Assembly: GCA_021153565.1 (NCBI GenBank)
Contig: JAJKJU010000266.1
Location: 1-37,824, forward strand
Reading direction: 5' to 3'
From: Rhizobacter sp.
Lineage (GTDB): Bacteria > Pseudomonadota > Gammaproteobacteria > Burkholderiales > Burkholderiaceae_C
Length of the DNA stretch: 37,824 bases
In this document: positions 9,278-18,656 of the stretch, piece by piece
Numbering within the stretch: the stretch's first letter is position 1
Layout of the letters: each line of letters begins with the position of its first letter
Position numbers and translations under genes: made by a program
The notes under the pieces: model-generated
What the model saw: only the letters and a program-made list of their open reading frames with translations
What the model was told of the DNA's origin: nothing
The model's database searches: none

Positions 9278-9325
9278 CCGTAGCCGAAGCAAACCCTTAC
9301 CAAGATTTCCGTTGCAAGGGGCAAG

Positions 9326-9345
9326 TCCCTCCCTCGGAGGGATTT
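9326..9345 (+). terminator. Small hairpin downstream of clpV, possible weak terminator
   Basis: A 7-bp perfect stem (tccctcc / ggaggga) with a 3-base loop is followed by ttt only. It lies about 50 bases after the clpV stop. The T-tract is poor, so termination is uncertain. Confidence 0.3.
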
Positions 9346-9432
9346 CCCGAGCGCGCCACCGGCAGAGATGATGCTGGGTCGTCGCTCGGTCCGAACCTTC
9401 TGGCCAAACGATCGAATCAGTACCTGTTCACC

Positions 9433-9759
9433 ATGACCGCTTTGACCGCCGAACCTTCCATCCTGTCCACACTTCTTCCCGCTCTGGGCCCCTCGCAGAA
9501 CCAGCGGCTGCTCCGGCTGCATACACCGCTCGGGGCGAACGTGTTGCTGGCCGAGCGGATGACGGGGAGCGAAGCCATCGGGCCGGGTGGACTTCATGCC
9601 GAAGCGGGCTTCCGATTCGAGGTGCTGGCCATCAGCACCAATGCCCATTTGCAGCTCGGCGGGCCTCGCTGCTGTGCGTCATTCGTGCAGCGGGAGCGAC
9701 GGAAAATTCCAACGCACCTCCCAATGGGTGATTGCCTGGGCGCCCTCGGGCCTGAATGA
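9433..9759 (+). pseudogene. 5' stub of a vgrG gene
   Basis: The first 75 or so residues read as the start of a canonical VgrG: LRLHTPLGANVLLAERMTG, then EAIG and FRFEVLAISTNAHLQL. After about position 9660 the similarity stops abruptly and the frame runs into unrelated residues before a stop. An intact VgrG has several hundred more residues here. The stub lies directly upstream of a complete vgrG of a different sequence type, so it looks like the remains of an older vgrG whose body was replaced by the present vgrG-rhs unit. Its own promoter and 5' region may still drive the genes behind it. The region 9278-9432 before it holds no gene. Confidence 0.75.
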
Positions 9760-9817
9760 TCCCGCGCCGCCTTTCACATCCCCAATCCCATCGACCCATC
9801 CAAAAGAGCGCCGCGCA

Positions 9818-12800
9818 GTGAGTAAAACCCAAAACCTTCTCGATTGGCTGAACGAACCTCAACACGCCCGGCTGCTGCGCTTGGCCTACCCCAACGAGGA
9901 TGCGCCCAAGGCCCGGCTGGTGGTCAATCGCTTCCAGGGCAAGGAATTCATTTCGCGCGGCTTCGAGTACATCGTCGAACTGCTGAGCGACGACGCCAGC
10001 ATTGAGCTTGAAGAACTCCACGGCAAGCTGATGTGCGTGTTCCTGGTGCAAGCCAGCGGCAGCCTGCGACCCTTCACTGGCTACGTGTCTCAGTTCAAGT
10101 TTCTCAAGACCGATGGCGGCATTGCCTTCTACGAAGCGATTCTGGTGCCGTGGTTCGAGTTCTTGCGGCTGCGCCAGAACAACCGTTTGTTCCATGACCA
10201 AACCCTGAGCCAGCAGGCCCAGGCGATCTTCGCGGCCTACGGCAGCTTGCCCGCGTGGGAATGGAAGGTCGTGGGTGAGGAGCCGGTCTTCACCATGGCC
10301 ACGCAATGGGCGGAGAGCGACCACAACTACCTGAGCCGGCGCATGGAAGCCGCAGGCCACACCTATTGGTACGAGCACGCCGACAAAGGCCATACTTGGG
10401 TGGTGTGCGACGACACACGCTCAGCCAAGCCGATCAGCGGTGACGCACCCACCATCCGCTACCACAGCGAAGGCGGTCCCGACGACGAAGACGCCATTGC
10501 CCAGTGGAGCCCGGTGCGTACGTCGGCTTCAGCCAAATTGGCTATCAGCGGATTCGACTTCAAAGACCCGCGTCCGGTGCACGTGGACGTCCCAGGCTTC
10601 AACATCAACGACCAAGACAATCTCCCGAAGCTTGAGGTGCACAGCTACGAAGGTCACTACGGTTTCAAGTATCGCTCGGGCGCGAATGAGTTGGCGCAAC
10701 GGCGCATGGAGGAGATCGATGCCCGAGGCAAGCAATACGAGGCCCAAGGCAACTGCGACCGGGCGGCGGCGGGGCACTGGTTCAAATTCACCGGCCACTT
10801 CGGCCACACAGGTGACGACGCCGACTTCCTCATCCTTGAAGCACACCACGAAGCCACCAACAACTACCTGCAAAACGCGGGGGAGCTGGCCGAGTACAAG
10901 AACCGCTTCATCTGCCAGAGCAAGTCCATCCCCTGGCGACCGGGCAAGGAATTCAACAGCACCGACACCAAGCTGCTGTCGCTGCAGACCGCCACGGTGG
11001 TAGGGCCGCAGGCCGACGGCAGCCTGCATGTGGACGAATACGGCCGCATCCGCGTGCGCTTCCACTGGGACCGCGACGAAACCAGCAGTTGCTGGGTGCG
11101 GGTGGCCAGCAACTGGGCCGGCGGCGAGAACGGCCTCATCAGCCTTCCGCGCGTGGGGTCCGAGGCGGTAATCCAATGCCTGGATGGGAACCCCGATCAT
11201 CCGATCGTCACCTCGTGCGTGCACAACCAGCACTACATGCCGCCGTGGAAGCTGCCCGATCAGCAGGGCCTGACGGGCTTGAGGGGCCGCGAACTCAACG
11301 GGAGCAACGGCAACAGCGCCGGCGGACGCAGCAACCACGTGGTGCTGGAAGACACCGCCGGAAAAATGCAGGTGCAGCTCAAATGCGACCACCTGACCAG
11401 CCAGCTCAGCCTGGGGCACATCGGCCGCATCGAAGACAACGCCGGGCGCAAAGAAAGCCGCGGCCAGGGCTTCGAGGTGAGTACCGAAGGGCGCGGCGCC
11501 ATGCGGGCCGGGCAAGGCATGCTCATCAGCACCGAAGGCCGGCCCAACGCCCAGGCACACATCACGGACATGGGCGAGACCGTCGAGCGCCTGACCCAAG
11601 GGCAAGACCTGCACAACAGCATGTCCGACGCGGCGCAACAGGCCAAGGCGCACGAAACAGGCGACCAGGACGAAGTCGTCAAGGCCCTCAAGGCGCAGTC
11701 CACCGAGATCAAAGGTCATGGCGGCAACCCGGCGCAAGGTGAATTCCCCGAATTCCAGGCACCCCACCTGACCCTGGCCAGCCCGGCTGGCATCCAGACC
11801 ACCACGCAGGGCTCGACCCACGTGATGAGCACCGAGCACAACGCGCTCACCAGCGGCGGGCACACCAGCATGAGCTCGGGCAAGAGCCTGCTGGTGAGCG
11901 TGCGCGAAGCCATACGCTTGTTCGCCTACAAGGCTGGCATGAAGTTGATCGCCGCCAGCGGCGACATCGACATCACGGCCCTGAAGGACAGCATCAACCT
12001 CCTGGCCAAGCTCAACATCACGCAGACGGCCAACCGGATCACCATCTCCGCTAAAGAAGAGCTCGTGGTCAACGGCGGCAGCAGCTACAGCAAGTGGAAC
12101 GGGTCCGGCATCGAACATGGCACCTCGGGCGTCTGGCGCCAACAGGCTGCGCAGCACACTCTGTCAGGCGGCGCGAGCATGGGCAAGCCCAACCTGCCGA
12201 ACACTACCCAACTGCCCAAGGGGCAGCTCGACCTGTACCACGACTACGTGAACCAGGGCGGGTCCAAGGTCGAAGCCGTCAAGCAAGGCGAGTACACGGT
12301 GATCGACTCCGAAGGCGCCGAGCACAAGGGCACGCTCGACGGCAAAGGGTTTGCGACCGTAGCCGGCCTGTCCATGGGCACCGCCAAGGTCATCTATGGC
12401 AAAGACCCGCGTGACCCGTGGAACGAAGCCAGTCACTTTGGGAAGAACGACGACTGGCCGCCGCAATCTGCTGCTGATGATGGGGCAGAAGCAGCAGCGA
12501 TCCTTGCGCCAGGCAATGCGGGTAAAAATGCGCCGATGCCGGGCCCAGCTGGCACGTCCAGGGCGTCTGGTGCACTCGCCAGGGCAGCAGGTGCGGCTGG
12601 TGGCCTGACCGGCGCACTGAACACAGTCGGCCCTATGGCGAACATGGCCAAGCAAGCGGTCGGTGCGGTGCAGGCCGTGCAAAAAGGCGGGGCGCAAGGC
12701 CTGCTGGCACAAGCTGGCCAAACGGCTTTGGGCAAAGCGGCCAGCAGCGTGCCAGGGGGCGCCTTGGCCGTAAACGCGCTCAGCGGAGGTTTGTCCGCCA

Positions 12801-13054
12801 AGGGAGGCTCGCAGGCCCTGCTGGGTCAGGCGAGCGGCAGCCTGGAGTCGATGGGCATGCCGCCCGCCAACACCCTGAGCGCAAGCGTGCCGACGGGCTT
12901 GCAAGCCATACAGGCCCTCAAGCTGCCTGGCGCAATACCGCGACCCAGCATGCCGGCCCTGCCGACTTCGCTCTCGAAGCCAGATCTCCTTGCCTCCTTC
13001 TCGACTTCGCCCTCGATCAAACCATCGTTTTCAATTAACGACTTAGTGACATAA
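9818..13054 (+). CDS. vgrG: VgrG (TssI) spike protein with long C-terminal tail
   Basis: VgrG trimers cap the Hcp tube and carry effectors. I choose the GTG at 9818 (1078 residues, MSKTQNLLDWLNEPQHARLL); the frame is open further upstream but without VgrG-like sequence. Order of parts: gp27-like base (about 1-400, with WAESDHNYLSRRMEAAGH), gp5 OB-fold (DEYGRIRVRFHWD, about 406-418), a needle region, DUF2345-like repeats (about 645-785), a transthyretin-like module (about 800-865, DGKGFATVAGL) and a low-complexity Ala/Gly-rich tail (about 870-1078). The C-terminal modules are typical of VgrGs that dock a specific effector. The rhs gene starts 6 bases later, so Rhs is the likely cargo. No PAAR motif is visible in the tail. 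Confidence 0.93.
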   Translation: MSKTQNLLDWLNEPQHARLLRLAYPNEDAPKARLVVNRFQGKEFISRGFEYIVELLSDDASIELEELHGKLMCVFLVQASGSLRPFTGYVSQFKFLKTDGGIAFYEAILVPWFEFLRLRQNNRLFHDQTLSQQAQAIFAAYGSLPAWEWKVVGEEPVFTMATQWAESDHNYLSRRMEAAGHTYWYEHADKGHTWVVCDDTRSAKPISGDAPTIRYHSEGGPDDEDAIAQWSPVRTSASAKLAISGFDFKDPRPVHVDVPGFNINDQDNLPKLEVHSYEGHYGFKYRSGANELAQRRMEEIDARGKQYEAQGNCDRAAAGHWFKFTGHFGHTGDDADFLILEAHHEATNNYLQNAGELAEYKNRFICQSKSIPWRPGKEFNSTDTKLLSLQTATVVGPQADGSLHVDEYGRIRVRFHWDRDETSSCWVRVASNWAGGENGLISLPRVGSEAVIQCLDGNPDHPIVTSCVHNQHYMPPWKLPDQQGLTGLRGRELNGSNGNSAGGRSNHVVLEDTAGKMQVQLKCDHLTSQLSLGHIGRIEDNAGRKESRGQGFEVSTEGRGAMRAGQGMLISTEGRPNAQAHITDMGETVERLTQGQDLHNSMSDAAQQAKAHETGDQDEVVKALKAQSTEIKGHGGNPAQGEFPEFQAPHLTLASPAGIQTTTQGSTHVMSTEHNALTSGGHTSMSSGKSLLVSVREAIRLFAYKAGMKLIAASGDIDITALKDSINLLAKLNITQTANRITISAKEELVVNGGSSYSKWNGSGIEHGTSGVWRQQAAQHTLSGGASMGKPNLPNTTQLPKGQLDLYHDYVNQGGSKVEAVKQGEYTVIDSEGAEHKGTLDGKGFATVAGLSMGTAKVIYGKDPRDPWNEASHFGKNDDWPPQSAADDGAEAAAILAPGNAGKNAPMPGPAGTSRASGALARAAGAAGGLTGALNTVGPMANMAKQAVGAVQAVQKGGAQGLLAQAGQTALGKAASSVPGGALAVNALSGGLSAKGGSQALLGQASGSLESMGMPPANTLSASVPTGLQAIQALKLPGAIPRPSMPALPTSLSKPDLLASFSTSPSIKPSFSINDLVT

Positions 13055-13060
13055 CCTTCC

Positions 13061-16000
13061 ATGACCGCCCCCCAACAAGCCGCGCCCGCCAAGCCCCCTG
13101 AGCGCGAGCCGCAGACCGCTGTTGCACCGCTGAACACAATCGCCCCGGAGGACATCGGCGCCGGGGCGGCGGCGTTCGACAAATGGCTGCGAGAAATCAG
13201 CCACGACTATGTGACCCTGGCGCGACTGAGCAGCGTGGCGGGAAGCCTGCCGGTGATCGGCAACATCATGGCGCTGATCGACGTCATCATGGACGTGGTT
13301 CGCGTGGTGCAGAAGTTCATCAAGAAAGAGGTGGTTGGATTTCTGGAATGGGTCAGCATGGGGGTCAACCTGATCGGGGTGATCCCATTGCCGCCCGCGA
13401 TGGGCGCGGCGCGCATGACCTTGCGGCCCGCCTTGCACCTGGTCAAGCAAAAGCTGGCCACGGGCATCAAAGACGCCATCGGTGCGGCCCTGATCGAAGT
13501 CTTGGTCACGCACCTGAACGACAAGATTGCTGGCGAGATCGAGACTTTTGTTCAAGGGGCGACGGCCAAACTGGGTGAGGTGCTGCAGAGCTGTGCGACG
13601 CTCACCGACAGCATCATCGACGACCTGATCAGCATCCTCAAGCGCTGTATCGGCAAAGAACCTCTGTTCAAGGTCGCGCCCGCCGTGCCCGAGAAGGCTT
13701 TGCACAACCCCGAAGTGCAAAGCAGTTGGAGCCGCATGCTGGCAGCGTTGGATCGCAAGACCAAACAAGCAGCCAACTATGCCGCCAGCGTGGCGGCCAG
13801 CCACTTGCCGGACGTGGCCGTGGCGGGCGTCGAAGACGTGATCGCCAAGCTCACCAAGACCAAGGGCGACTTCCGCGGCACGCTGACCAGCCTGGCCGAT
13901 GCCGGCAAAGTCATGGGCATCATGTGGATGCTCCTGCGACTGCTCGACGCGGTGCGCCAGCACAAGAAGACACGCAGTGCGGTGGTGCCGGCAAACAAGG
14001 GAGCCCAGGTCACGCAGAACAAACCCGGCCATACGCTGGAGGCCACAGGCCACCAGGCACCGGCAAAAGGAGAGTGCAAGACCTGCAAGAACGCACCCGC
14101 TCCAAGCGGTACGGGCTACTCCATCAGCTTTGCCACCGGGTGTGAAACCCTCATGCACACCGACTTCGTGCTGGCGGCATCGCTACCGATTGACTGGAGT
14201 CGAACCTATCGCAGCAACCTCGGGGCCTATGACCAGGGGAACCTGGGCGCGCGCTGGCTCGCGCCTTATAGCTCCCGGGTGGATGTTGTCGGCAAAGGCA
14301 AAAAACAGACGGGCCTGATCTACCACGGCTCCGACGGCCGCAGCCACCGCTATCCCTTGCTGAAAGTCGGCCAAAGCCACCGTGATGCCGTCGAAGAGAT
14401 CACTCTGATTCGCATGAGCGAGACGCTGCTCACGCTGGACTTCGGCAAAGCCATGCCGGAGGGCAAACCCGGCGCTTGGCGCGAGAGCTACGAGCTGGTA
14501 GACACCGTCGCGAGCAAAGCTGAGACCCAAGGCCGGCAGCACTTCCGCCTGGTTGCGATACACGCACAGAACGGCGCGGCCGTCGGCCTGCGCTACGACC
14601 ACGTGATCGTGGAAGGCCCGCACGCCGGTGAACAAGTTCTGAGCGACATCCTGAGCAAGCAAGGCGAAGACACGCTCGCTCACGTCGGCACCCAAGTCGA
14701 TGCACAAAGCGGCCTGATCCGAGCCTTGTGGGAGATCAGCGATGGCAAGCTGGTGCGCCAACTCGCCGCCTACGAGTACAGCGACCAGGGCGACCTCATC
14801 ACCGCGCAGGAAGAGAACGCGGCCACCTGGAACTACCAATACCGCGACCACCTGGTCACCCGCTATAGCGATCGCACCGGGCGGGGCATGAACCTCCAAT
14901 ACGACGGTACCGACGTAAAGGCCAAGGCCATCCGCGAGTGGGCCGACGACGGCAGCTTCGATACTCGGCTGGAGTGGGACAAGAACATCCGCCTGACCTA
15001 CGTCACCGATGCGCTGGGCGGCGAGACCTGGTACTACTACGACATTGACGGCTACACGTACCGCACCATCCACCCCGACCAGCGGGAAGAATGGTTCTTC
15101 CGCGACGACGCCAAGAACGTCACCCGCCACATCCGCCCTGACGGCAGCACCGACGACTACCGCTACGACAAAGACGGCAACCTGCAAAACCAAGTCCGAG
15201 CCGATGGCAGTCAAGTCCACTTTGAATACGACAAGCTCAACCGCCTGACGGGGGTGCTCGATGCCGAGGGCGGTGTCTGGAAACGCGACTACGACGTCCA
15301 GGGCCACCTTACCGAAGAGACCGACCCGAGAGGCCACAAGACCGAATACACCTACGACAAGGCCGGCCGCCCCATCGAGATCACCGACGCCAAAGGCGGC
15401 ACCAAGAAACTCAGCTACAGCCCTGGTGGCCAACTCGCCAGCTACACCGACTGCTCAGGCAAGACCAGCGAGTGGGCCTACGACGCCCGAGGGAGGCTGG
15501 TGCAAAGCACCGACGCAGCGGGAAATGAAACCAAATACCGCTACACCCCGGTCAGCGCCGAGACCCTGACCAAGGCCCAAAGCACAGGCAACCATCCCGG
15601 CCAACTCGAAGCCGTGATGCGGGCCGATGGCAGCGAAGAGCATCTGCGCCACGACGCCGAGGGGCGCTTGCTCGTCCACACCGACGCCCTGCAACGCACG
15701 ACCGCCTACAGCTACACCCAGGCCGGCCTGATCCAGCAGCGCACCGACGCGCTGGGTCAGCGCCTGGGGTACCAGTGGGACAAGCTGGGCCGCCTGAGCG
15801 AGTTGCGCAACGAGAACGGACGACCCTACAGCTTCCAGTACGACCCCGTGGGTCGCCTTCTGCAAGAGCGCGGCTTCGACGACAAGCTCACCGAATACCA
15901 CTACGACGAAGGCACGGGCGTTCTGGCCGAGGTGATCGAGGGCGGACTGCTCACTCAACTCGAATTCGATCCGATGGGCCGGCTCATCCAGCGCAAAGCC

Positions 16001-17908
16001 ACAGCCCCCGGCCAGCCGGAGCAAACCGAGAGCTTCGGCTACAACGCCAACGGTCGGCTGGCGCAAGCGAGCAACGAGCACGCCAAGCTGCAATGGTTCT
16101 ACGACGAGGCCGGCAACCTCGTCAGAGAGCACCAGCACTACCAAGGCCCGCTGCACCCGGAGAAACGAACCGCCGTCTGGCACCACCGCTACGACGAACT
16201 CAACCAGCGCGTGGGCACAACCCGTCCCGGAGGCCACACCACCGAGTGGCTAACCTATGGCTCAGGCCACGTGCATGGGTTGGTGCTCGACGGGCAAGAC
16301 ATCGTCGGCTTCGAGCGCGACGAGTTGCACCGCGAAGTGGGGCGCGAGCAAAGCAATGGCTTGGCGCAAAGCCAGAAGTACGACCCGGTGGGCAGATTGC
16401 TCGAACAGCAAGTCTCCACGAAGCAGACGGGCCCGGCCGAGATGGGCGTGGGCGCGTTCAAGTACGCCAACCAGCACAAGACGACAGGCAACACGCCGGC
16501 AGCCGTTCTCAGGCAGTACCGCTACGACAAAGCGGGCCAGCTCAGTAGCATCGGCGACAGCCGCAGAGGGCAGATCGACTATCGCTACGACCCGGTGGGG
16601 CGGCTGCTCAAGGCCACCAGCGCCCTGGCCCATGAAACTTTCGCATTCGACCCGGCGGGCAACATCGCTGTGCCGGGCAAAGAATCAGGAGAACGAGCGT
16701 CCGGCCTGTTCGCCGATTCCCAGCGCACCCAGCCTACAGGCAACAAGCTGCTGGACAACCTGCTGAAGGACTACGCGGGCACGAGCTACAAATACGACGA
16801 GCGCGGCAACCTGATCGAGCGCGTGCATAACGGCCAGCGCAGCGAGTTCGCGTGGGACGCGTTCAACCGCATGACGCGGGCCACCACACCGCAGGGCACG
16901 ACCACCTTCGCCTACGATCCGCTGGGGCGGCGCGTTGCCAAGCACAGCCAAACAACCCAAGGAATGACCCAAACGCTGTTCGGTTGGGATGGCGACACGC
17001 TGGCATTTGAAAGCAGCGAGGTCAAAGGGCACACGCCCAGTGCGCAGACGGTGCACTACGTCCACGAGGCCGGCACCTTCGTGCCGCTGGTGCAAGTGCG
17101 GCGAAGTGAGGCGATCAAGCTCCAGCCAACCACTGACGTGAAGGCGTTGTTGGCGGGCAATGGCGGCAAGTACGACGTCGAACGTGATCCACTGTGGAAC
17201 GGGCAACTTGAAGAAGAGCCGGAACCCTTCCATCAGGAAGAGATTGCGTTTTACCAGTGCGACCACCTGGGCACGCCGCAGGAGCTGACCGACCATGAGG
17301 GCAAGATCGCCTGGGCCGCTGAGTACAAGGCGTGGGGGCAGACCAAGGAAATCATCAGTGATGCGGCCAGGAAGGCTGGGTTGACCAATCCCATTCGCTT
17401 CCAGGGGCAGTATCTGGACGAAGAAACCGGATTGCACTTCAATAGGCATCGGTATTACGATCCCGTCGCCGGCAGGTTCATTTCCAGCGACCCCATCGGG
17501 CTGCTTGGCGGGCTGAATCTGCATCAGTACGCGCCGAATACAACCGCATGGGTTGATCCTTTGGGGTTGGCTGGTAGCACATTCCCTGCCGACCCGGCAG
17601 ATATGACAGCAGCTCTAGGAGTTCAGCCAAAAGTCGGAACTACTCCCGATGGTACGACTCGACACACATGGAGCCCAAATCAAGACACCAGGATTCGCCA
17701 TGAAAGCCACCCTCACGGGCTTTGTCCGAACAGCCCAGGATACAATCCGAGGCATCACGGCGAGCACTATCATGTGGAAACGAAGCCGAGTGGTTTCTCC
17801 TGGAATAATGCAAAGAACAACGGATTAATTGTTAAATCGCAACCACCTGGATATACCCCCGGATCAGGAACTGGCTTCCTTCCCGGAGAAGCTTTCCCAG
17901 GATCATAG
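13061..17908 (+). CDS. Rhs-family T6SS effector with C-terminal toxin-like tip
   Basis: This 1615-residue protein is a large polymorphic effector candidate. Residues 1-330 are an N-terminal region with two hydrophobic segments (about 62-85 and 96-112) and no PAAR domain. A short Cys motif (CKTCKNAP, near 340) and a DUF6531-like stretch (GCETLMHTDFVLAASLPIDW) follow. Residues about 565-1300 hold many YD-type Rhs repeats that should form the shell enclosing the toxin. The core ends in YYDPVAGRFISSDPIGL and DPLGL (1499-1503), the conserved self-cleavage region. The last 112 residues (1504-1615) are the variable tip. It directly follows vgrG and precedes two small ORFs that may neutralise the tip. 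No Eag-type chaperone gene is adjacent. Confidence 0.93.
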   Translation: MTAPQQAAPAKPPEREPQTAVAPLNTIAPEDIGAGAAAFDKWLREISHDYVTLARLSSVAGSLPVIGNIMALIDVIMDVVRVVQKFIKKEVVGFLEWVSMGVNLIGVIPLPPAMGAARMTLRPALHLVKQKLATGIKDAIGAALIEVLVTHLNDKIAGEIETFVQGATAKLGEVLQSCATLTDSIIDDLISILKRCIGKEPLFKVAPAVPEKALHNPEVQSSWSRMLAALDRKTKQAANYAASVAASHLPDVAVAGVEDVIAKLTKTKGDFRGTLTSLADAGKVMGIMWMLLRLLDAVRQHKKTRSAVVPANKGAQVTQNKPGHTLEATGHQAPAKGECKTCKNAPAPSGTGYSISFATGCETLMHTDFVLAASLPIDWSRTYRSNLGAYDQGNLGARWLAPYSSRVDVVGKGKKQTGLIYHGSDGRSHRYPLLKVGQSHRDAVEEITLIRMSETLLTLDFGKAMPEGKPGAWRESYELVDTVASKAETQGRQHFRLVAIHAQNGAAVGLRYDHVIVEGPHAGEQVLSDILSKQGEDTLAHVGTQVDAQSGLIRALWEISDGKLVRQLAAYEYSDQGDLITAQEENAATWNYQYRDHLVTRYSDRTGRGMNLQYDGTDVKAKAIREWADDGSFDTRLEWDKNIRLTYVTDALGGETWYYYDIDGYTYRTIHPDQREEWFFRDDAKNVTRHIRPDGSTDDYRYDKDGNLQNQVRADGSQVHFEYDKLNRLTGVLDAEGGVWKRDYDVQGHLTEETDPRGHKTEYTYDKAGRPIEITDAKGGTKKLSYSPGGQLASYTDCSGKTSEWAYDARGRLVQSTDAAGNETKYRYTPVSAETLTKAQSTGNHPGQLEAVMRADGSEEHLRHDAEGRLLVHTDALQRTTAYSYTQAGLIQQRTDALGQRLGYQWDKLGRLSELRNENGRPYSFQYDPVGRLLQERGFDDKLTEYHYDEGTGVLAEVIEGGLLTQLEFDPMGRLIQRKATAPGQPEQTESFGYNANGRLAQASNEHAKLQWFYDEAGNLVREHQHYQGPLHPEKRTAVWHHRYDELNQRVGTTRPGGHTTEWLTYGSGHVHGLVLDGQDIVGFERDELHREVGREQSNGLAQSQKYDPVGRLLEQQVSTKQTGPAEMGVGAFKYANQHKTTGNTPAAVLRQYRYDKAGQLSSIGDSRRGQIDYRYDPVGRLLKATSALAHETFAFDPAGNIAVPGKESGERASGLFADSQRTQPTGNKLLDNLLKDYAGTSYKYDERGNLIERVHNGQRSEFAWDAFNRMTRATTPQGTTTFAYDPLGRRVAKHSQTTQGMTQTLFGWDGDTLAFESSEVKGHTPSAQTVHYVHEAGTFVPLVQVRRSEAIKLQPTTDVKALLAGNGGKYDVERDPLWNGQLEEEPEPFHQEEIAFYQCDHLGTPQELTDHEGKIAWAAEYKAWGQTKEIISDAARKAGLTNPIRFQGQYLDEETGLHFNRHRYYDPVAGRFISSDPIGLLGGLNLHQYAPNTTAWVDPLGLAGSTFPADPADMTAALGVQPKVGTTPDGTTRHTWSPNQDTRIRHESHPHGLCPNSPGYNPRHHGEHYHVETKPSGFSWNNAKNNGLIVKSQPPGYTPGSGTGFLPGEAFPGS
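17570..17908 (+). other. Variable C-terminal tip of the Rhs protein, candidate toxin domain
   Basis: Residues 1504-1615 follow the DPLGL boundary and are unlike the Rhs core. The tip contains two His-rich clusters: R1544-G1553 (RIRHESHPHG) and R1564-E1573 (RHHGEHYHVE), followed by TKPSGFSWNN and a Gly/Pro-rich end. Clustered Arg/His/Glu residues of this type occur in nuclease tips of polymorphic toxins, including some small RNase-like families, but I cannot assign a family. No hydrophobic segment points to a pore-forming toxin. Base composition shifts toward A/T at this point, as expected for an exchangeable tip. Confidence 0.6.
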
Positions 17909-17920
17909 CCAAGTAATATC

Positions 17921-18247
17921 ATGCTTGATTTTTCGAAGGTCGAACTTGCGGATGCTGAGATTAAATCGATAGCAACTCAAGGATCCAGTCTTGTCATATA
18001 TTATGATGATTGGAAAGAGGTTTCTCAAAAAATAGTGTTTCAAGAGGCAATTTCATATCAGAGCTTTAGCCCTGAAAATATCGCACTCAGTCATGGGTGC
18101 GTTAGGGTTAAAGATCCGTTTATCGCGCACTCTTGCCGCGTGTGCGAAGAAAAGGATAACGAGGCATTCAAGATATTCGCCTTCGTTTCTGCCTGGAATA
18201 ATGAGGAAATCCTTGTTATCGTTGCAAAGAGTGCGGCAGCCGGATAG
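17921..18247 (+). CDS. Small acidic protein, probable cognate immunity protein of the Rhs tip
   Basis: A 108-residue ORF starts 12 bases after the rhs stop and is co-directional with it. The position directly after a polymorphic toxin is the classical place of the immunity gene. The protein (MLDFSKVELADAEIKS...) has no signal peptide or membrane segment, so it should act in the cytoplasm, in line with a nuclease-like toxin. It is acidic in the N-terminal half (VIYYDDWKEV) and has a Cys pair in HSCRVCEEKDNE. I do not recognise the family. The DNA is clearly AT-richer than the T6SS core genes, as is typical of exchanged toxin-immunity cassettes. The ribosome-binding site is weak. Confidence 0.75.
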   Translation: MLDFSKVELADAEIKSIATQGSSLVIYYDDWKEVSQKIVFQEAISYQSFSPENIALSHGCVRVKDPFIAHSCRVCEEKDNEAFKIFAFVSAWNNEEILVIVAKSAAAG

Positions 18248-18317
18248 TGTGGGATTTAAGGTGAGGGAGCCAAATTTTGTGGAGAGCTAATTCATCAAAA
18301 TTTATTTTTTGAGAAAA

Positions 18318-18656
18318 ATGCCTTTTTGCAAAATCCATACAGGGTCAGTAAATATTTCTCATGCTTCACATGCCCTCATCGAAGAGATGAAAAAAAATGA
18401 GCCACCACTGGAATCGAAACACATATCTGTTGTAGTAGATGAGTTCGAAGTTTCCTCATATATATTGGAGTCGGAAGTTAAAGAATTGGAAATGCTTCTT
18501 GGTGGAAAATTCGACAAAAATGGTGAGATTGTCATTCCTCTTGATGAGGAGTGGCGGCAAGATAATCTTGCGAGGCGAATAGGCCGTACGTGTGGATTAT
18601 GTCTCAAAGAATATCGCGAATCCTGGCGGGCGTTGAATCCGATCCCTCGGAACTAA
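18318..18656 (+). CDS. Small hypothetical protein, possible second immunity or orphan protein
   Basis: The ATG at 18318 gives 112 residues; a TTG at 18309 would add three. The protein starts MPFCKIHTGSVNISHASH and ends with RRIGRTCGLCLKEYRESW. The CxxH near the start and CxxC near the end could bind one zinc ion, giving a small zinc-ribbon-like protein. No signal peptide or membrane segment is seen. It lies 70 bases after the presumed immunity gene, on the same strand and in the same AT-rich patch, so it may be a second immunity gene or one left from an earlier toxin tip. I do not recognise the family with certainty. Confidence 0.6.
   Translation: MPFCKIHTGSVNISHASHALIEEMKKNEPPLESKHISVVVDEFEVSSYILESEVKELEMLLGGKFDKNGEIVIPLDEEWRQDNLARRIGRTCGLCLKEYRESWRALNPIPRN

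Noticed and set aside
10529-12157. Minus-strand ORF of 542 codons opposite vgrG
   Set aside because: It is the antisense of a clear VgrG in high-GC DNA. The translation has no recognisable domain, and long antisense frames are expected with this codon use.
13043-15433. Minus-strand ORFs of 371 and 416 codons opposite rhs
   Set aside because: Both are shadows of the Rhs coding sequence, with low-complexity Val/Ala/Gly translations and no start signals.
14760-16950. Repetitive pattern in rhs considered as a tandem DNA repeat
   Set aside because: The periodicity comes from protein-level YD repeats typical of Rhs. The DNA units are too divergent for a true tandem repeat or CRISPR.
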